A stretch of 64,000 bases of DNA from Agarivorans litoreus (GCF_019649015.1 NZ_BLPI01000001.1:2373001-2437000); one strand, 5' to 3'. Shown: positions 42,471 through 52,439, counted from the first letter of the stretch. The notes: a model not told the origin generated them from the letters alone. Program-made: numbers and translations.

Positions 42471-43274
42471 TTAGGGTAATTCACAATACTCTGCTTGTTG
42501 TTGCAGCAGCCAGCTATGGATGTCATCCGGACAATGATGTGACAAGTGCAAGTAAGTTGGCAGTTCTACCAGTAAATCTGGCCAAGCCTTTAGCTGCCCT
42601 TCAGCGAGCCGAGATTCGACACTTATTTGTGGCAAAATTGCCCAGCCTAAAGCGGCTTCTAGCGCATCCAGCAACAAGGTCTCTCCAATAAACAAATTAT
42701 TTTGCTGAGGCTCGCGAATATCAAACAGCTTTAAATGGCCATCAAAGCGCTGCTGATGATTAACCAACTTAGGGTGAGCTACTTTTATCAACTTGGCTGG
42801 GCGCCAACTAAGCACTTGAGTATTGTGCTGTTGGCTTTGTGCAGAAAAGCTAAAGTGAACATGTTGCTGACTATTACCGCTGAAATGCAAATCCAGTAAG
42901 GGATCAAAGCGCTGTAATTGGTTGGCTAACAAGGTAAGCCACGGACTAGGAAACCAGGCTTGATAGCTAATGCTTAACTTGAGGCTCTTGCCTAGTTGTA
43001 AATGGCGGCAGTGGCGCTGTAGTTCGTGATAGCGGCTTACTATTAACTCAGCCTGCTCTATTAAGGCAAGTCCTGCTGAACTTAGTGGAAAAGGTGCCGC
43101 GTGTTGGTTGAACAAGCAGCAGACGAGTTGTTTTTCTAGTTGGTCAATCCGCTGTATTACCTGTATCTCGGTGCACTTAAGTTGCTCGGCACACTTTATT
43201 AAATTGCCATGTTTGGCGAGGCAAACAAAGGCTTCTAAGGCTGCTTGTTTGGCTTGTTCATCCATCATAGGCAC
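42471..43274 (-). CDS. LysR-family transcriptional regulator (downstream of a pair)
   Basis: N-terminal winged helix-turn-helix (FVCLAKHGNLIKCAEQLKCT, EIQVIQRIDQLEKQL) and a LysR-type effector domain. 267 residues, rather short and Gln/His-rich. The target is unknown. It overlaps the end of the second LysR-like gene by 17 bases, so they are cotranscribed. The start is either codon 1 or codon 4 (MMDEQ). Confidence 0.75.
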   Translation of the reverse strand: MPMMDEQAKQAALEAFVCLAKHGNLIKCAEQLKCTEIQVIQRIDQLEKQLVCCLFNQHAAPFPLSSAGLALIEQAELIVSRYHELQRHCRHLQLGKSLKLSISYQAWFPSPWLTLLANQLQRFDPLLDLHFSGNSQQHVHFSFSAQSQQHNTQVLSWRPAKLIKVAHPKLVNHQQRFDGHLKLFDIREPQQNNLFIGETLLLDALEAALGWAILPQISVESRLAEGQLKAWPDLLVELPTYLHLSHHCPDDIHSWLLQQQAEYCELP

Positions 43275-44115
43275 TCAAACTTAATAGGTTTAAGCATTGC
43301 GCGACTTGGCTGTTGTGTTGACTGTTTAACCAAAGGATTTCTATTTCCAGCTTGGTCGGTGAGAAGTAATTACTTAAGTGTAATTCTATTAAGCTGCCAT
43401 TACGAAAACTGGACTCCAACCAATGGCGTGGAGCGATCGCCCAGCCCATTCCTAGTACTAGCAAATCGTGCAGCATTTCGCGGTGACTCAGTTGCCAGCA
43501 ATTTACGCGATTAAGTTGTAGCTCTGAGGGCAAATGGCTTAAACAGAGTTGGCGATGGCGCTGTAACTGCTCTACGCTGAGCTGCTGATGTTTACTTAAA
43601 CTATGGCGAGCGGCGCAGGCCAGAGCTAAACTTAAATTACAGTAGCGGCGTGAATGAGTTTTAGGCGGTTTGCTCTGCTGAGCCACCCGCAATGCAATGT
43701 CGATATTACCGTTTACTAATTGCTGTTGGAGTTGGCCGCTAGTTAATTGCACCAATTTTAGTTGTTGCAGTGAAAGCTCGCTAATAAAGCGTGGGTAGCA
43801 TTGTAACAAGTTCTGGCTAGGTACAAATTCATCCAAACCAATAAAGATTTGTTGAGGCTGTACTTTATCTACCGGGCTTTGCAGAAAGTTATCTAGTTGC
43901 TGTTGCAACTGTTTAGCGCGTTGGTAAAGTTGCTGGCCTTGTTCGTTTAAGCGGCGGTAATCGGGGTCGAATAGCGTGCAGTTTAATGATTGCTCTAAGT
44001 CAGAAAAAATCTTTCTTCTGCTGCTAGAACTGGTCATCTCTGGGTAATGGTGGCGTTGCTCATAGGCTTTAACAAACCGACTGAGCAAGCCAATATCCGT
44101 GTGCTGCATTCTCAT
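43258..44115 (-). CDS. LysR-like transcriptional regulator (upstream of a pair)
   Basis: 285-residue LysR-type protein with a diverged DNA-binding domain (GLLSRFVKAYEQRHHYPEM, SRRKIFSDLEQSLNCTLFD) and a substrate domain (PQQIFIGLDEFVPSQNL, LVNGNIDIALRV). No strong ribosome site is seen; codon 3 may be the true start. A tandem LysR pair is unusual. Target unknown; the nearest candidates are the small outer-membrane protein gene upstream or tapT/tor downstream. Confidence 0.7.
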   Translation of the reverse strand: MRMQHTDIGLLSRFVKAYEQRHHYPEMTSSSSRRKIFSDLEQSLNCTLFDPDYRRLNEQGQQLYQRAKQLQQQLDNFLQSPVDKVQPQQIFIGLDEFVPSQNLLQCYPRFISELSLQQLKLVQLTSGQLQQQLVNGNIDIALRVAQQSKPPKTHSRRYCNLSLALACAARHSLSKHQQLSVEQLQRHRQLCLSHLPSELQLNRVNCWQLSHREMLHDLLVLGMGWAIAPRHWLESSFRNGSLIELHLSNYFSPTKLEIEILWLNSQHNSQVAQCLNLLSLSAYDG

Positions 44116-44164
44116 AGGCCATGATCTTAGTATCTTTTAAGGCTAGCAGAGAATAGCTGAGCTG

Positions 44165-44548
44165 TTAAAACATGTAGCGAACACCTGCACTGGCCTCGAG
44201 CTTAACCTCAAAGTCGTCAACTACATACACAATCGGTTGTAGCTCGGCAAAGAAACGAAACTTATCAACTACAGTATGCGCCCCAAACACCGCTCTAGCG
44301 CCTAACTTATGCCGGTTGTTATCACTCCATTTACCGCCAAAGCCGTAATAAAAGTATTGTTGCTCAGGAAAACCAATGATTTTATCGCCACTTAAAGAGA
44401 AATCGTTAAGCCCTAGACTCATTCGAATATCATTAAATTGAGCGCTAATACCATTGTCACTGCCCACCATTACCCCAAGCTCGGGATTGGCATTACTCGA
44501 AAGTGCTACCAAACAAAGTGCGCTAGCAATAAATACTGTAATTTTCAT
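44165..44548 (-). CDS. Small outer-membrane beta-barrel-like protein
   Basis: 127 residues with a signal peptide (cleavage near SNA, about residue 20), alternating aromatic beta-strands (YFYYGFGGKW, KFRFFAELQPIVYVV) and a C-terminal phenylalanine (GVRYMF), the usual outer-membrane insertion signal. It may form an eight-strand barrel, perhaps YfaZ-like, but I cannot assign a family. AGAGG precedes the start. Confidence 0.65.
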   Translation of the reverse strand: MKITVFIASALCLVALSSNANPELGVMVGSDNGISAQFNDIRMSLGLNDFSLSGDKIIGFPEQQYFYYGFGGKWSDNNRHKLGARAVFGAHTVVDKFRFFAELQPIVYVVDDFEVKLEASAGVRYMF

Positions 44549-44833
44549 TTTTACCTCTAATATTGAATACTCAGGATTCTATAGTCAGCTATTTGCAAGA
44601 TAAACTACTGTTTAGTGGCTTTATCGACAGCTTGGTGGTGATATCGTGACGGGCTAAGCTAATTTGATCAATTGCTGCGAAATAGTGCTTGTTGAGGGGG
44701 TAAATGCATGCTAAATGTAAGCTAAGTGGTTGTTTCCAATTGTTGGTCGACTACTTTACGAAGTTGTTGAGAGTGATTTTCTTTGGCTCTTCAGCTTCTA
44801 AGCGCTAGCTATTTTTAGTCGTAAGGAGTGCTT

Positions 44834-45043
44834 ATGAGAACAGAACAAGCGTTCGCCAATACCGGCTTGCTAAGCCGTTACTTAGCAGAAAGAGAACAGT
44901 TTTTAAAAGGAGCATGCTGCTTTGTTCCTGACTCACACTTAAGCCTTAAAGAGCAGCAACACAGTGCCTTACAACACGCCTATCAACAATCTTGGATTAG
45001 CATTTCTGAACTTCAACACTGGTCACAACAACTAGACTTGTGA
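44834..45043 (+). CDS. Small hypothetical protein, 69 residues
   Basis: Unrecognised helical, Gln/Leu-rich protein (LLSRYLAEREQFLKGACCF, EQQHSALQHAYQQSW). A strong ribosome site (AAGGAG five bases before the ATG) supports expression. Its 3' end overlaps the convergent menE-like gene by 31 bases. Confidence 0.55.
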   Translation: MRTEQAFANTGLLSRYLAEREQFLKGACCFVPDSHLSLKEQQHSALQHAYQQSWISISELQHWSQQLDL

Positions 45044-46419
45044 TTAGCCAATGTGCTCAACTCGTTGCGCGAAGGTTTCAGCGAGTTGTGAGCCGGTAAT
45101 TCAAAATAGGCGATCGGTAGTTTGATCGCCGCAAGCTGCTGACGTAAAAACAGATTCAGCTGCTGCTTACTTAGCTTTTGTTCTGCGTTAATAAACGCCA
45201 CCGGACATTGGCCGTATTCATTGTTTTGTTGTGCCACTACCACCGCCTGATTGATCATTGGGTGTTGCAATAATGCCAGCTCTATTTCTTCCGGTTGAAT
45301 GTTTTCACCGGCGCAAATAAACATATTATTGCTACGCCCTAGTGTGTGTAAGTGCGCACCTTCAATTAACCCTCTATCCCCGCTGTTAAACCAGCCGTCA
45401 GGTTCACAGGCTTTTAAAATTTCGCCGTTTTTCCAGTAACCCAAGAACAAGGTTTTACCGCGTAGGTAAATCTCGTCTTGATGTATCTTGGCGCGGCGAT
45501 GCGGCAAAATTTGATAAGCACTTTGGCCTAAGCGGTGATGGCGGGTAGCGATTTGCGAGCTCATTTCACTGCTGCCATAGGAGCTATAAACTTGAAAGCC
45601 GCGGCTAATGGCTTCTTCCAATAAACTGTCGTTACAAGCTGCGCCACCAATTAAGATGTGTTTGAGCTTAAGGCTATGCGCCCAAAATCTTGCTTGGGTG
45701 AGTAGCCGATAAAGTTGAGTAGGCACCAATGATACATGGGTGGTGTTGCTACCCAGTAAATCCGGAAATACTCGCCCTTTGTTTTGTGCCACAACGATGC
45801 GCGCACCAGCTAACAAGCAGCGCCATACAATGGCTTGGCCGCCAATATGGTAAAGCGGTAAAGATAATAACCATTGGTCTTGGTGCTTGAGAGGGATCAT
45901 CGCTTGCGAGCCCTGAGCACTGTAGTAGTGATTTCGCCAGCAGTGCACCACAGCTTTAGGCGGGCCACTGCTGCCGGAGGTAAACACCATACTGATTGGG
46001 GCTTCGCTGTCGAGCTCAATACCGGCAGAGCAGCTAAGCTCTTGGTGCGGGTTAAACTCTACTCGCTTCGCGTGCTGTAAGCTGTAATCTAAATCACTCC
46101 AATAAAACTGACAGTCTACGGTTTCACTTAAAGCCTGTAATTGCGGGAGCGGGTGATGATGATTAAGTGGGCAAAAGATATAGGCTAGCTCCAAGCTAGC
46201 TAGCTGCAACAGCAGCATACGCAGTGGATCTTCGCCAAAACAGCACACTCTTGAGCCTTGTGTTACGCCTTGCAGACGCAACTGTTCAGCCGTGGCTTTT
46301 ACCATGACATAAAGCTGCTGATAGCTAAGCTGCTGTTGGCCAATGCTCAGGGCAATATGTTCTGGGCGAAGTTGGCTTTGCAGTTGCAGTGCGTGGGTAG
46401 ACAAAGAATGGGCGCTCAT
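45013..46419 (-). CDS. menE: AMP-binding enzyme, probable o-succinylbenzoate-CoA ligase (MenE)
   Basis: Acyl-adenylate-forming ligase with the P-loop MVFTSGSSGPPKAVVH, SLPLYHIGGQAIVWR, YGSSEMSSQIATR and C-terminal GRSNNMFICAGENIQPEEIE and a lysine near the end (LKPSRNE). The short length (468 residues) and HIGGQ motif favour MenE of menaquinone synthesis. The start is set at the ATG at 46419; a TTG six codons upstream is possible. No other men genes are nearby. Menaquinone would be used by TorC, a loose functional link. Confidence 0.75.
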   Translation of the reverse strand: MSAHSLSTHALQLQSQLRPEHIALSIGQQQLSYQQLYVMVKATAEQLRLQGVTQGSRVCCFGEDPLRMLLLQLASLELAYIFCPLNHHHPLPQLQALSETVDCQFYWSDLDYSLQHAKRVEFNPHQELSCSAGIELDSEAPISMVFTSGSSGPPKAVVHCWRNHYYSAQGSQAMIPLKHQDQWLLSLPLYHIGGQAIVWRCLLAGARIVVAQNKGRVFPDLLGSNTTHVSLVPTQLYRLLTQARFWAHSLKLKHILIGGAACNDSLLEEAISRGFQVYSSYGSSEMSSQIATRHHRLGQSAYQILPHRRAKIHQDEIYLRGKTLFLGYWKNGEILKACEPDGWFNSGDRGLIEGAHLHTLGRSNNMFICAGENIQPEEIELALLQHPMINQAVVVAQQNNEYGQCPVAFINAEQKLSKQQLNLFLRQQLAAIKLPIAYFELPAHNSLKPSRNELSTLANHKSSCCDQC

Positions 46420-46451
46420 AGCAGCATTATGCCGCAAATTGTGAAGCTTGT

Positions 46452-46478
46452 CGCCGCTGGCAAATATCGCCAGCGGCG
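46452..46478 (-). other. Stable GC-rich hairpin after ureJ
   Basis: A perfect ten-base-pair stem CGCCGCTGGC/GCCAGCGGCG with a seven-base loop lies between the ureJ stop and the menE start. The minus strand lacks a T-run, so it is at best a Rho-assisted terminator or an mRNA-stabilising structure for the urease transcript. Confidence 0.5.
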
Positions 46479-46493
46479 CAGTTTTTGTGGGGC

Positions 46494-47057
46494 TTATGCA
46501 AGCAGTGCAGTTACACCAAAGGCACCAGCGAAACCAGCAATAGTGCGAGTGATTTTTTGGCCGTAAGTCGATTTTTGCACAGCTTTACCTAGCAAGTAAC
46601 CGCCGCTAATAAGGGCAATTGAGCTAGCAATAAAGCCTGCAAAGAATAGCTTCATGTCTGCGCCAGCAGGCACTTCGTTACCATGGGCTGCACCGTGTAA
46701 GGCTGCCACTAAACATACTGCTAAACCCGCTAGGCTAGCCGCTTTTGGCAATACCTTAGCCACTAATACCGCCATAACCAGTAGAGAAATAGCTAAGCCT
46801 GTCTCTAACATTGGTGGTACAAAACCCATGCTGGCAACAACCGCTGCCACAATCAACGCAAATACACTTTGCGCCAAGCTCAACTTAAGTTTGCCAGTTT
46901 GGCTAGCTAATAAACCAATTAGGCTTAAGGCAATTAGATGGTCAAGGCCAGTAAGTGGGTGTAACAAGCCTTCACTTAAGCCATGGTGATGTCCTTCGTG
47001 GGCAAAGCTGGGCAAGCTAATGAGTAGGCCTGCAGCCAAAGTAAGTAGTCTTTTCAT
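46494..47057 (-). CDS. ureJ: HupE/UreJ family protein (nickel permease)
   Basis: 187-residue membrane protein of the HupE/UreJ family, thought to import nickel for urease or hydrogenase. A signal sequence (ends SFA) is followed directly by the metal-binding HEGHHHGLSEGLLHPLTGLDH, the family signature, and then about six TM helices. It is the last gene of the urease operon, so nickel supply to urease is the natural role. Confidence 0.88.
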   Translation of the reverse strand: MKRLLTLAAGLLISLPSFAHEGHHHGLSEGLLHPLTGLDHLIALSLIGLLASQTGKLKLSLAQSVFALIVAAVVASMGFVPPMLETGLAISLLVMAVLVAKVLPKAASLAGLAVCLVAALHGAAHGNEVPAGADMKLFFAGFIASSIALISGGYLLGKAVQKSTYGQKITRTIAGFAGAFGVTALLA

Positions 47058-47080
47058 GGTAGGTTCCTTGTAATTTAAAA

Positions 47081-47716
47081 CTAGTTGGCAGTAGCAGGGC
47101 TAGATTCTTCTAGCATGCCTTGCTCAATAATAAAGTTGATAATGGTTTGTAAGCCTTCGCTGGTTTTAAGGTTACTAAATACAAATGGGCGTTCGCCGCG
47201 CATTTTTTTAGCGTCGCGATCCATGACTTCTAGCGAGGCACCAACGTGTGGGGCTAAATCGGTTTTATTGATGATCAATAAGTCAGATTTGGTAATGCCT
47301 GGGCCACCTTTACGGGGGATTTTGTCTCCGGCACTTACGTCGATTACGTAAAGGGTTAAATCACTTAACTCGGGACTAAAAGTGGCACTTAGGTTATCGC
47401 CGCCGCTTTCTACTAGCACTAAATCTAAGCCTTGATGACGGCGATTAAGCTCGGCAATCGCCGCTAGGTTCATCGACGCATCTTCGCGAATGGCGGTGTG
47501 TGGGCAGCCGCCAGTTTCTACACCTAAAATGCGGTCTTCAGCGAGGGCATCGTTGCGCAGCAAAAATTGGGCATCTTCTTTGGTATAGATGTCGTTGGTC
47601 ACAACCGCTAGGTTGAAACGGTCTTTTAGTTCGCGACATAGCGCTGTAAGTAAGGCTGTTTTGCCTGAGCCAACCGGGCCGCCGACACCTACACGTAAGG
47701 TTTGTTTTATGCTCAT
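47081..47716 (-). CDS. ureG: Urease accessory GTPase UreG
   Basis: SIMIBI-class GTPase that powers nickel insertion into urease. P-loop [12 protein letters not shown], metal-site [15 protein letters not shown] (CPH) and the [16 protein letters not shown] switch region are visible. 211 residues. It lies 27 bases after ureF. Confidence 0.96.
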   Translation of the reverse strand: MSIKQTLRVGVGGPVGSGKTALLTALCRELKDRFNLAVVTNDIYTKEDAQFLLRNDALAEDRILGVETGGCPHTAIREDASMNLAAIAELNRRHQGLDLVLVESGGDNLSATFSPELSDLTLYVIDVSAGDKIPRKGGPGITKSDLLIINKTDLAPHVGASLEVMDRDAKKMRGERPFVFSNLKTSEGLQTIINFIIEQGMLEESSPATAN

Positions 47717-47742
47717 TATAGTTCCTCTTTTTTGTGGCTACG

Positions 47743-48411
47743 CTAAGAGCGAAACAGCCGACAATATTGGGTTTCGTGAAGGGCGCTAGCCAAGCTTAAG
47801 GCTGGTAACGACCCGCTAATTTGTTCTAAAGGTAGAGTGAGTCCCGATTCACGTGCCGGTGGCAGTAGTGGCAGTAACTCACTCAATAATTTTTGGCAGG
47901 CAGTTTGCCCAAGCGGTAGGGTTTTACCGGCTACCGCTAATTGGTTTTCTAGCCAAGTCCATAGGTAGCCATCGGCTAATTCATCAAGCGCTACTTGCCA
48001 ATGCACACCTGCCAAAGCGAACATGCTAGTCCAGCTCATCGATTCTTGGCTGAGCGGGGCGGTAATTGCCTCATCGAGTTGGCTAAGCAAGGTACGTAAG
48101 GCGTTACCCATTTGCACATCTTCTAGCTCCAACTCAAGGGTTTCTCGGCTGGCAATAAGTTCTAAATTTAGGCTCTCAAACTTAGCAAAGTCTTGCGCTT
48201 TGCAGGCTTGATAAAGTGCCGCCAGCATCGGAATGTCGAGGCAGGCTAGCCCTGCCTCTAAACAACCGCTAATCCAGCTTTTTAGCTGCTGAGGGTTATT
48301 CACCCAGCCGTTTTCGATGGCGTATTCCAAACCCTGCGAATAGGCAAAACCACCTACCGGTAAGCTGGGGCTAACCAAACGCATTAGCTGAAGTTGCGCC
48401 ATGCTAGTCAT
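47743..48411 (-). CDS. ureF: Urease accessory protein UreF
   Basis: All-helical chaperone that couples UreG to the UreD-urease complex. Motifs LVSPSLPVGGFAYSQGLE and the C-terminal Leu-rich helices are present. 222 residues; the start overlaps the ureE stop (TAATG). An internal ATG at codon 4 may also be used. Confidence 0.94.
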   Translation of the reverse strand: MTSMAQLQLMRLVSPSLPVGGFAYSQGLEYAIENGWVNNPQQLKSWISGCLEAGLACLDIPMLAALYQACKAQDFAKFESLNLELIASRETLELELEDVQMGNALRTLLSQLDEAITAPLSQESMSWTSMFALAGVHWQVALDELADGYLWTWLENQLAVAGKTLPLGQTACQKLLSELLPLLPPARESGLTLPLEQISGSLPALSLASALHETQYCRLFRS

Positions 48412-48857
48412 TAGTGGCTATGTCCTGGCAAGTGGCTGTGATAAGCACCGGTTTCTGGGTCAAAAGGCCCTTGGTGCTGTTCTACTCGTAGCCCGTAAAG
48501 CTCCACTAAGTCTTGCAATACGTGGTCGGGTTGAAAGCGCACCCAACCTTCGCCTATTTGCAGCGGTGTATGGCGGTTGCCTAAGTGGTAGCACACCTTG
48601 GCGAACATTAGTGGGTCATCGCTATAGGCGGTGGTTACCAACTCGTCGGCACTTTTAATCTCAACCACTTCGCCATTGTCGGCTTCGAGCTTTTGACCAT
48701 TTTGCAGCACTTGGCCACGCTCAAGGAAAAAGCCGATATCTTGTTTGGCTTCGGTTTGCGCCTTAATGCGGGCTTTTTTACGCAATTCGTAACTCAATAC
48801 CACTTGGTGATGCACCGGGCCGTGATAGTGATGGAGGGTTTGATACACCTTTAACAT
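48411..48857 (-). CDS. ureE: Urease accessory nickel chaperone UreE
   Basis: Delivers nickel to the urease apoprotein complex. Residues KVCYHLGNRHTPLQI contain the conserved metal-site histidine, and the C-terminus is a short His-rich tail (HSHLPGHSH). 148 residues. It lies 11 bases after ureC. Confidence 0.94.
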   Translation of the reverse strand: MLKVYQTLHHYHGPVHHQVVLSYELRKKARIKAQTEAKQDIGFFLERGQVLQNGQKLEADNGEVVEIKSADELVTTAYSDDPLMFAKVCYHLGNRHTPLQIGEGWVRFQPDHVLQDLVELYGLRVEQHQGPFDPETGAYHSHLPGHSH

Positions 48858-48868
48858 TCATTCTCTCC

Positions 48869-50575
48869 TTAAAATAAAAAGTAACGCTGAGCGAGTGGTA
48901 GCTCGGCAGCGGGTTCACATTCAAGCAATTGGCCATCGGCACGTACTTCATAGGTTTGCGAGTCCACTTCCATGTGCGGTTGGTAGTGGTTGTGCACCAT
49001 GTCTTGCTTTTTAATGCTGCGGGTATTTTTACAAGCCACAAGGCGACTAGTGAGGCCTAAGGTTTCATCAATTTTTGCATCTAAAGCCGCTTGGCTTACA
49101 AAGGTGACGCGGGTTTCGCTCATCGCCTTGCCGTAAGCGCCAAACATTGGGCGGTAATGTACTGGCTGTGGCGTAGGGATCGACGCATTTGGGTCGCCCA
49201 TTGGTGCGGCAGCAATCGCGCCCCCTTTAATAATTAACGAGGGTTTAGCGCCAAAAAAGGCAGGCTTCCACAATACTAAATCTGCCAGTTTACCCACTTC
49301 AACCGAGCCTACTTCATGGGCAATACCGTGGGTTATGGCCGGGTTAATGGTGTATTTGGCAATGTAACGTTTAGCACGGAAGTTATCGCAGCCAATTTCT
49401 TTATCTTCTGGCAATAAACCGCGTTGCACTTTCATTTTGTGGGCGGTTTGCCAAGTACGGGTGATTACTTCGCCTACTCGGCCCATGGCTTGCGAATCTG
49501 AGGCGATCATCGAAAATGCGCCTAAATCGTGCAAGATGTCTTCGGCGGCGATGGTTTCTTTACGGATCCGCGAATCAGCAAAAGCCACGTCTTCAGGAAT
49601 AGCCGGATCAAGGTGGTGACATACCATTAGCATGTCTAAGTGCTCGTCTACGGTGTTAATGGTGTAGGGGCGAGTTGGGTTGGTAGACGATGGCAACACA
49701 TTATCTAAACCACAGGCGGTAATAATGTCGGGAGCGTGGCCGCCGCCTGCGCCTTCGGTGTGGTAAGTATGAATGACTCGGCCTTTAAAGGCAGCGATAG
49801 TATCTTCTACAAAACCTGATTCATTTAAGGTGTCGGTATGAATGGCCACTTGCACGTCGTAGTTTTCGGCAACGGTTAAACAGTTGTCGATAGACATCGG
49901 AGTAGTGCCCCAATCTTCGTGCAGTTTTAAGCCCATGGCGCCGGCCATTAGTTGTTCTTCTAATGGACGCGGTAGGCTAGCGTTGCCCTTGCCTAAAAAG
50001 CCTAGGTTCATTGGGAAACAATCTGCCGACTGCAGCATTTTGCCTAAGTGAAAGGCGCCAGGGGTACAGGTAGTTGCATTGGTTCCGGTTGCGGGGCCGG
50101 TGCCACCCCCTAACATGGTGGTAGTGCCCGACATTAAGGCTTCTTCAATTTGCTGTGGGCAAATATAGTGAATGTGTGAGTCGACCCCGCCGGCAGTCAC
50201 AATTTGGCCTTCACCGGCAATTACCTCGGTACCGGCACCAATCTCGATATCAATGTTGTCTTGAATATCGGGATTACCCGCTTTACCAATGGCTTGAATA
50301 CGACCGTCTTTAAGTGCGATGTCGGCCTTTACAATACCCCAGTGATCCAAAATAAGGGCGTTGGTAATCACGGTATCTGGCACCATGGCACAGCTAGCTT
50401 GGCTTTGCCCCATGCCATCACGAATTACTTTACCACCACCAAATTTTACTTCGCTGCCGTATTGGGCGTAGTCTTTTTCAACTTGAATGATTAGCTCGGT
50501 ATCGCCAAGGCGTACTTTGTCACCCACGGTTGGGCCAAACATTTCGGCATAGGCGCGTTTATCCATTTTGCTCAT
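48869..50575 (-). CDS. ureC: Urease alpha subunit UreC
   Basis: Catalytic subunit hydrolysing urea to ammonia and carbamate. Nickel ligands and active-site residues are all in place: His134 and His136 ([12 protein letters not shown]), carbamylated Lys217 (GLKLHEDWG), His219, His246 ([10 protein letters not shown]), His272 ([15 protein letters not shown]) and catalytic His320 (VCHHLD). 568 residues, full length. It overlaps ureB by four bases. Confidence 0.98.
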   Translation of the reverse strand: MSKMDKRAYAEMFGPTVGDKVRLGDTELIIQVEKDYAQYGSEVKFGGGKVIRDGMGQSQASCAMVPDTVITNALILDHWGIVKADIALKDGRIQAIGKAGNPDIQDNIDIEIGAGTEVIAGEGQIVTAGGVDSHIHYICPQQIEEALMSGTTTMLGGGTGPATGTNATTCTPGAFHLGKMLQSADCFPMNLGFLGKGNASLPRPLEEQLMAGAMGLKLHEDWGTTPMSIDNCLTVAENYDVQVAIHTDTLNESGFVEDTIAAFKGRVIHTYHTEGAGGGHAPDIITACGLDNVLPSSTNPTRPYTINTVDEHLDMLMVCHHLDPAIPEDVAFADSRIRKETIAAEDILHDLGAFSMIASDSQAMGRVGEVITRTWQTAHKMKVQRGLLPEDKEIGCDNFRAKRYIAKYTINPAITHGIAHEVGSVEVGKLADLVLWKPAFFGAKPSLIIKGGAIAAAPMGDPNASIPTPQPVHYRPMFGAYGKAMSETRVTFVSQAALDAKIDETLGLTSRLVACKNTRSIKKQDMVHNHYQPHMEVDSQTYEVRADGQLLECEPAAELPLAQRYFLF

Positions 50576-50895
50576 GCTTGTTCCTCGTCACTTAGTTTGC
50601 CCATTACTTCCCCTCTAAAGCCGTATACTTCGCGCCTGCCGCTTAAGGCAACCAGTTCTACGCGGCGGCTTTGGCCTGGCTCAAAACGTACTGCGGTGCC
50701 GGCGGCAATATTAAGACGAAAACCTAAAGCGGCTTTACGGTCAAAATGCAGGGCTGGGTTGGTTTCGGCGAAGTGGTAGTGCGAGCCTACTTGCACTGGG
50801 CGATCGCCACTGTTGGCAACATCTATGGTCACTGTGGCTAAACCTTGGTTTAGCTCAATGTCACCATCATCAATGATTAGTTCTCCGGGTATCAT
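50572..50895 (-). CDS. ureB: Urease beta subunit UreB
   Basis: Structural subunit of 107 residues, starting [18 protein letters not shown], with the conserved [19 protein letters not shown] and RFEPGQ segments. The start at 50895 has GAGGAA upstream; the open frame extends further back only in nonsense sequence overlapping ureA. The gene sits between ureA and ureC. Confidence 0.96.
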   Translation of the reverse strand: MIPGELIIDDGDIELNQGLATVTIDVANSGDRPVQVGSHYHFAETNPALHFDRKAALGFRLNIAAGTAVRFEPGQSRRVELVALSGRREVYGFRGEVMGKLSDEEQA

Positions 50896-50917
50896 TTGCT
50901 GTTCCTCTACTCGTTGC

Positions 50918-51220
50918 CTAAGGGATTGGGTTATGCACGGTGACCAGTTTGGTGCCATCGGGGAAGGTGGCTTCCACCTGTACTTCGTGCACCATTTCAG
51001 CAATGCCATCCATTACGTCGTCACGGCTTAGCAAGGTGCGTCCCCAGCTCATTAGTTCGGCAACACTGCGCCCTTCACGCGCGCCTTCTACGATGCTGGC
51101 CGAGAGATAAGCCACGGTTTCGGGGTAGTTCAGTTTTAGCCCTTTGTTTTTACGTCGCTCGGCGACCAAAAAGGCGGTGAACAGCAATAACTTGTCTTTC
51201 TCTCTTGGGGTTAATTCCAT
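50918..51220 (-). CDS. ureA: Urease gamma subunit UreA
   Basis: 100-residue structural subunit: [40 protein letters not shown] and the ending VTVHNPI are standard. It lies 20 bases after ureD, first of the three structural genes. Confidence 0.97.
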   Translation of the reverse strand: MELTPREKDKLLLFTAFLVAERRKNKGLKLNYPETVAYLSASIVEGAREGRSVAELMSWGRTLLSRDDVMDGIAEMVHEVQVEATFPDGTKLVTVHNPIP

Positions 51221-51240
51221 GTCTGCCTCGTAGTATTAAA

Positions 51241-52125
51241 TTAAGTATTCCAAATTCGGGGGCGTACCGCTGAGTGGCCTAGGGTAACCGGGCGAATAAG
51301 CGCCCAAGCCGCTTCAAACTCTTGCCTTACTTGTTCAGCGTTATCCCCTAAATAGCGCAAAATGATAAGGCTGCGCACTAATGTGATGCCCACCTCTGCA
51401 CACGCTAGTTGTTCGCGTAAATCTTCTAATAGCTGCTTTTGGGCTAATTCGCTGAGCAAATCTACTGTGGCTAACATGCAGGCGTATACGTGTTTGCCAG
51501 CCAAGGCTGCTGGGTTAGCAGCAGTATTGGCGTTATCGATGCGGGTATTCTCAATCAGCAATGGGCGCTGTTCGCGATACACCTTGATAGATTGCATCAA
51601 CTCGCCGTGGTCAAAGTCTTCGTCACTGGCTTTACGGCCTAAGCAGGTAATTTCCCAAGCGATTAGTTGAGCATTACCTTGCAACATGAAGTGACTGTCT
51701 AAGCGGCCTTGCGCGCCATTAAATACAATGGTCTCTGGCGGCAGCCACTCTAAGCTGCTGTTGTCTTGTAAATGAAATCGCTGCTCTTGGCGTTGCTGTT
51801 GGCGGGCCAAGTTAGAGCGGTATAACTTGCCTGATGCTGGGGTAGTAAGTACCACTTTACTGCCAGCCAAACATTCCACATTCATCAGCAGGTGATCGCC
51901 CGCCACTAAGCCACCGGGTGGATGTAATAAATACACATGGCAACAATCTGGTGCTGCCAGTTCTGGGTGAAAAGGGCGTTGTACCCGCAATGGTCCTTGG
52001 CTTTGATTTAAGGTTAAGCGAGTTTTATTAGCGATAGGGGCAAAGCCCAAATCAAGGGTGGCTACCCAACCTTGCTTAATGGGGGCGTGCGAATTGCTGC
52101 ATGCGGTTTGCTCTTGCTGACTCAC
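51241..52125 (-). CDS. ureD: Urease accessory protein UreD (UreH)
   Basis: Scaffold chaperone that binds apo-urease and recruits UreF and UreG. The segments HPPGGLVAGDHLLMNVECLAG, LEWLPPETIVFNGAQG and ITCLGRKASDEDF are family signatures. 294 residues. It starts at a GTG preceded by AAGGA. It is the first gene of ureDABCEFGJ, behind a sigma-54-like promoter. Confidence 0.93.
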   Translation of the reverse strand: MSQQEQTACSNSHAPIKQGWVATLDLGFAPIANKTRLTLNQSQGPLRVQRPFHPELAAPDCCHVYLLHPPGGLVAGDHLLMNVECLAGSKVVLTTPASGKLYRSNLARQQQRQEQRFHLQDNSSLEWLPPETIVFNGAQGRLDSHFMLQGNAQLIAWEITCLGRKASDEDFDHGELMQSIKVYREQRPLLIENTRIDNANTAANPAALAGKHVYACMLATVDLLSELAQKQLLEDLREQLACAEVGITLVRSLIILRYLGDNAEQVRQEFEAAWALIRPVTLGHSAVRPRIWNT

Positions 52126-52172
52126 TGTTATCCTTCTTTGATGGCTGGGAGTGATTTTTCTCTGCTTAATAG

Positions 52173-52188
52173 AGCAAGAACTAAACCA
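52173..52188 (-). promoter_or_regulatory. Sigma-54 promoter of the urease operon
   Basis: On the minus strand TGGTTTAGTTCTTGCT has GG-N10-GC spacing and a perfect TTGCT -12 box. The predicted start is about 35-40 bases before the ureD GTG. Confidence 0.6.
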
Positions 52189-52252
52189 GTTTTATCGAGC
52201 TAACCTAAGAGCGGCTCCTATTCAAAATAACGTAAAATCAGCAGCTTGCGGT

Positions 52253-52327
52253 GGATCATTTTGGTGCGTAATGGCCAAAATGGTGCGTTTTTTTGGTGTT
52301 TGTTTATTGTACGATCATTTTGGTGCG
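52253..52327. promoter_or_regulatory. Three NtrC-like enhancer boxes
   Basis: Box 1 (52253-52268) and box 3 (52312-52327) share GATCATTTTGGTGCGT exactly; box 2 (52272-52287) is TGGCCAAAATGGTGCG. Each matches the right half of the NtrC consensus (GCAC-N7-GTGC type, here TTTTGGTGCG) with a weaker left half. They lie about 100-170 bases from the urt sigma-54 promoter and 65-155 from the ure one, ideal for enhancer action on both. Confidence 0.65.
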
Positions 52328-52423
52328 TTTATTTGAGGCAAACGCTCATGTTTTGTGCGTAGAATTATTAATGACACATGTATTATTTATGTAAGTTATT
52401 GTTTTTAATTATTATTTTCTACT

Positions 52424-52439
52424 TGGCATAGTCGATGCT
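52424..52439 (+). promoter_or_regulatory. Sigma-54 promoter of the urtABCDE operon
   Basis: TGGCATAGTCGATGCT has GG-N10-GC spacing (-24/-12). The predicted start is near 52450, about 58 bases before the urtA ATG. Confidence 0.65.
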
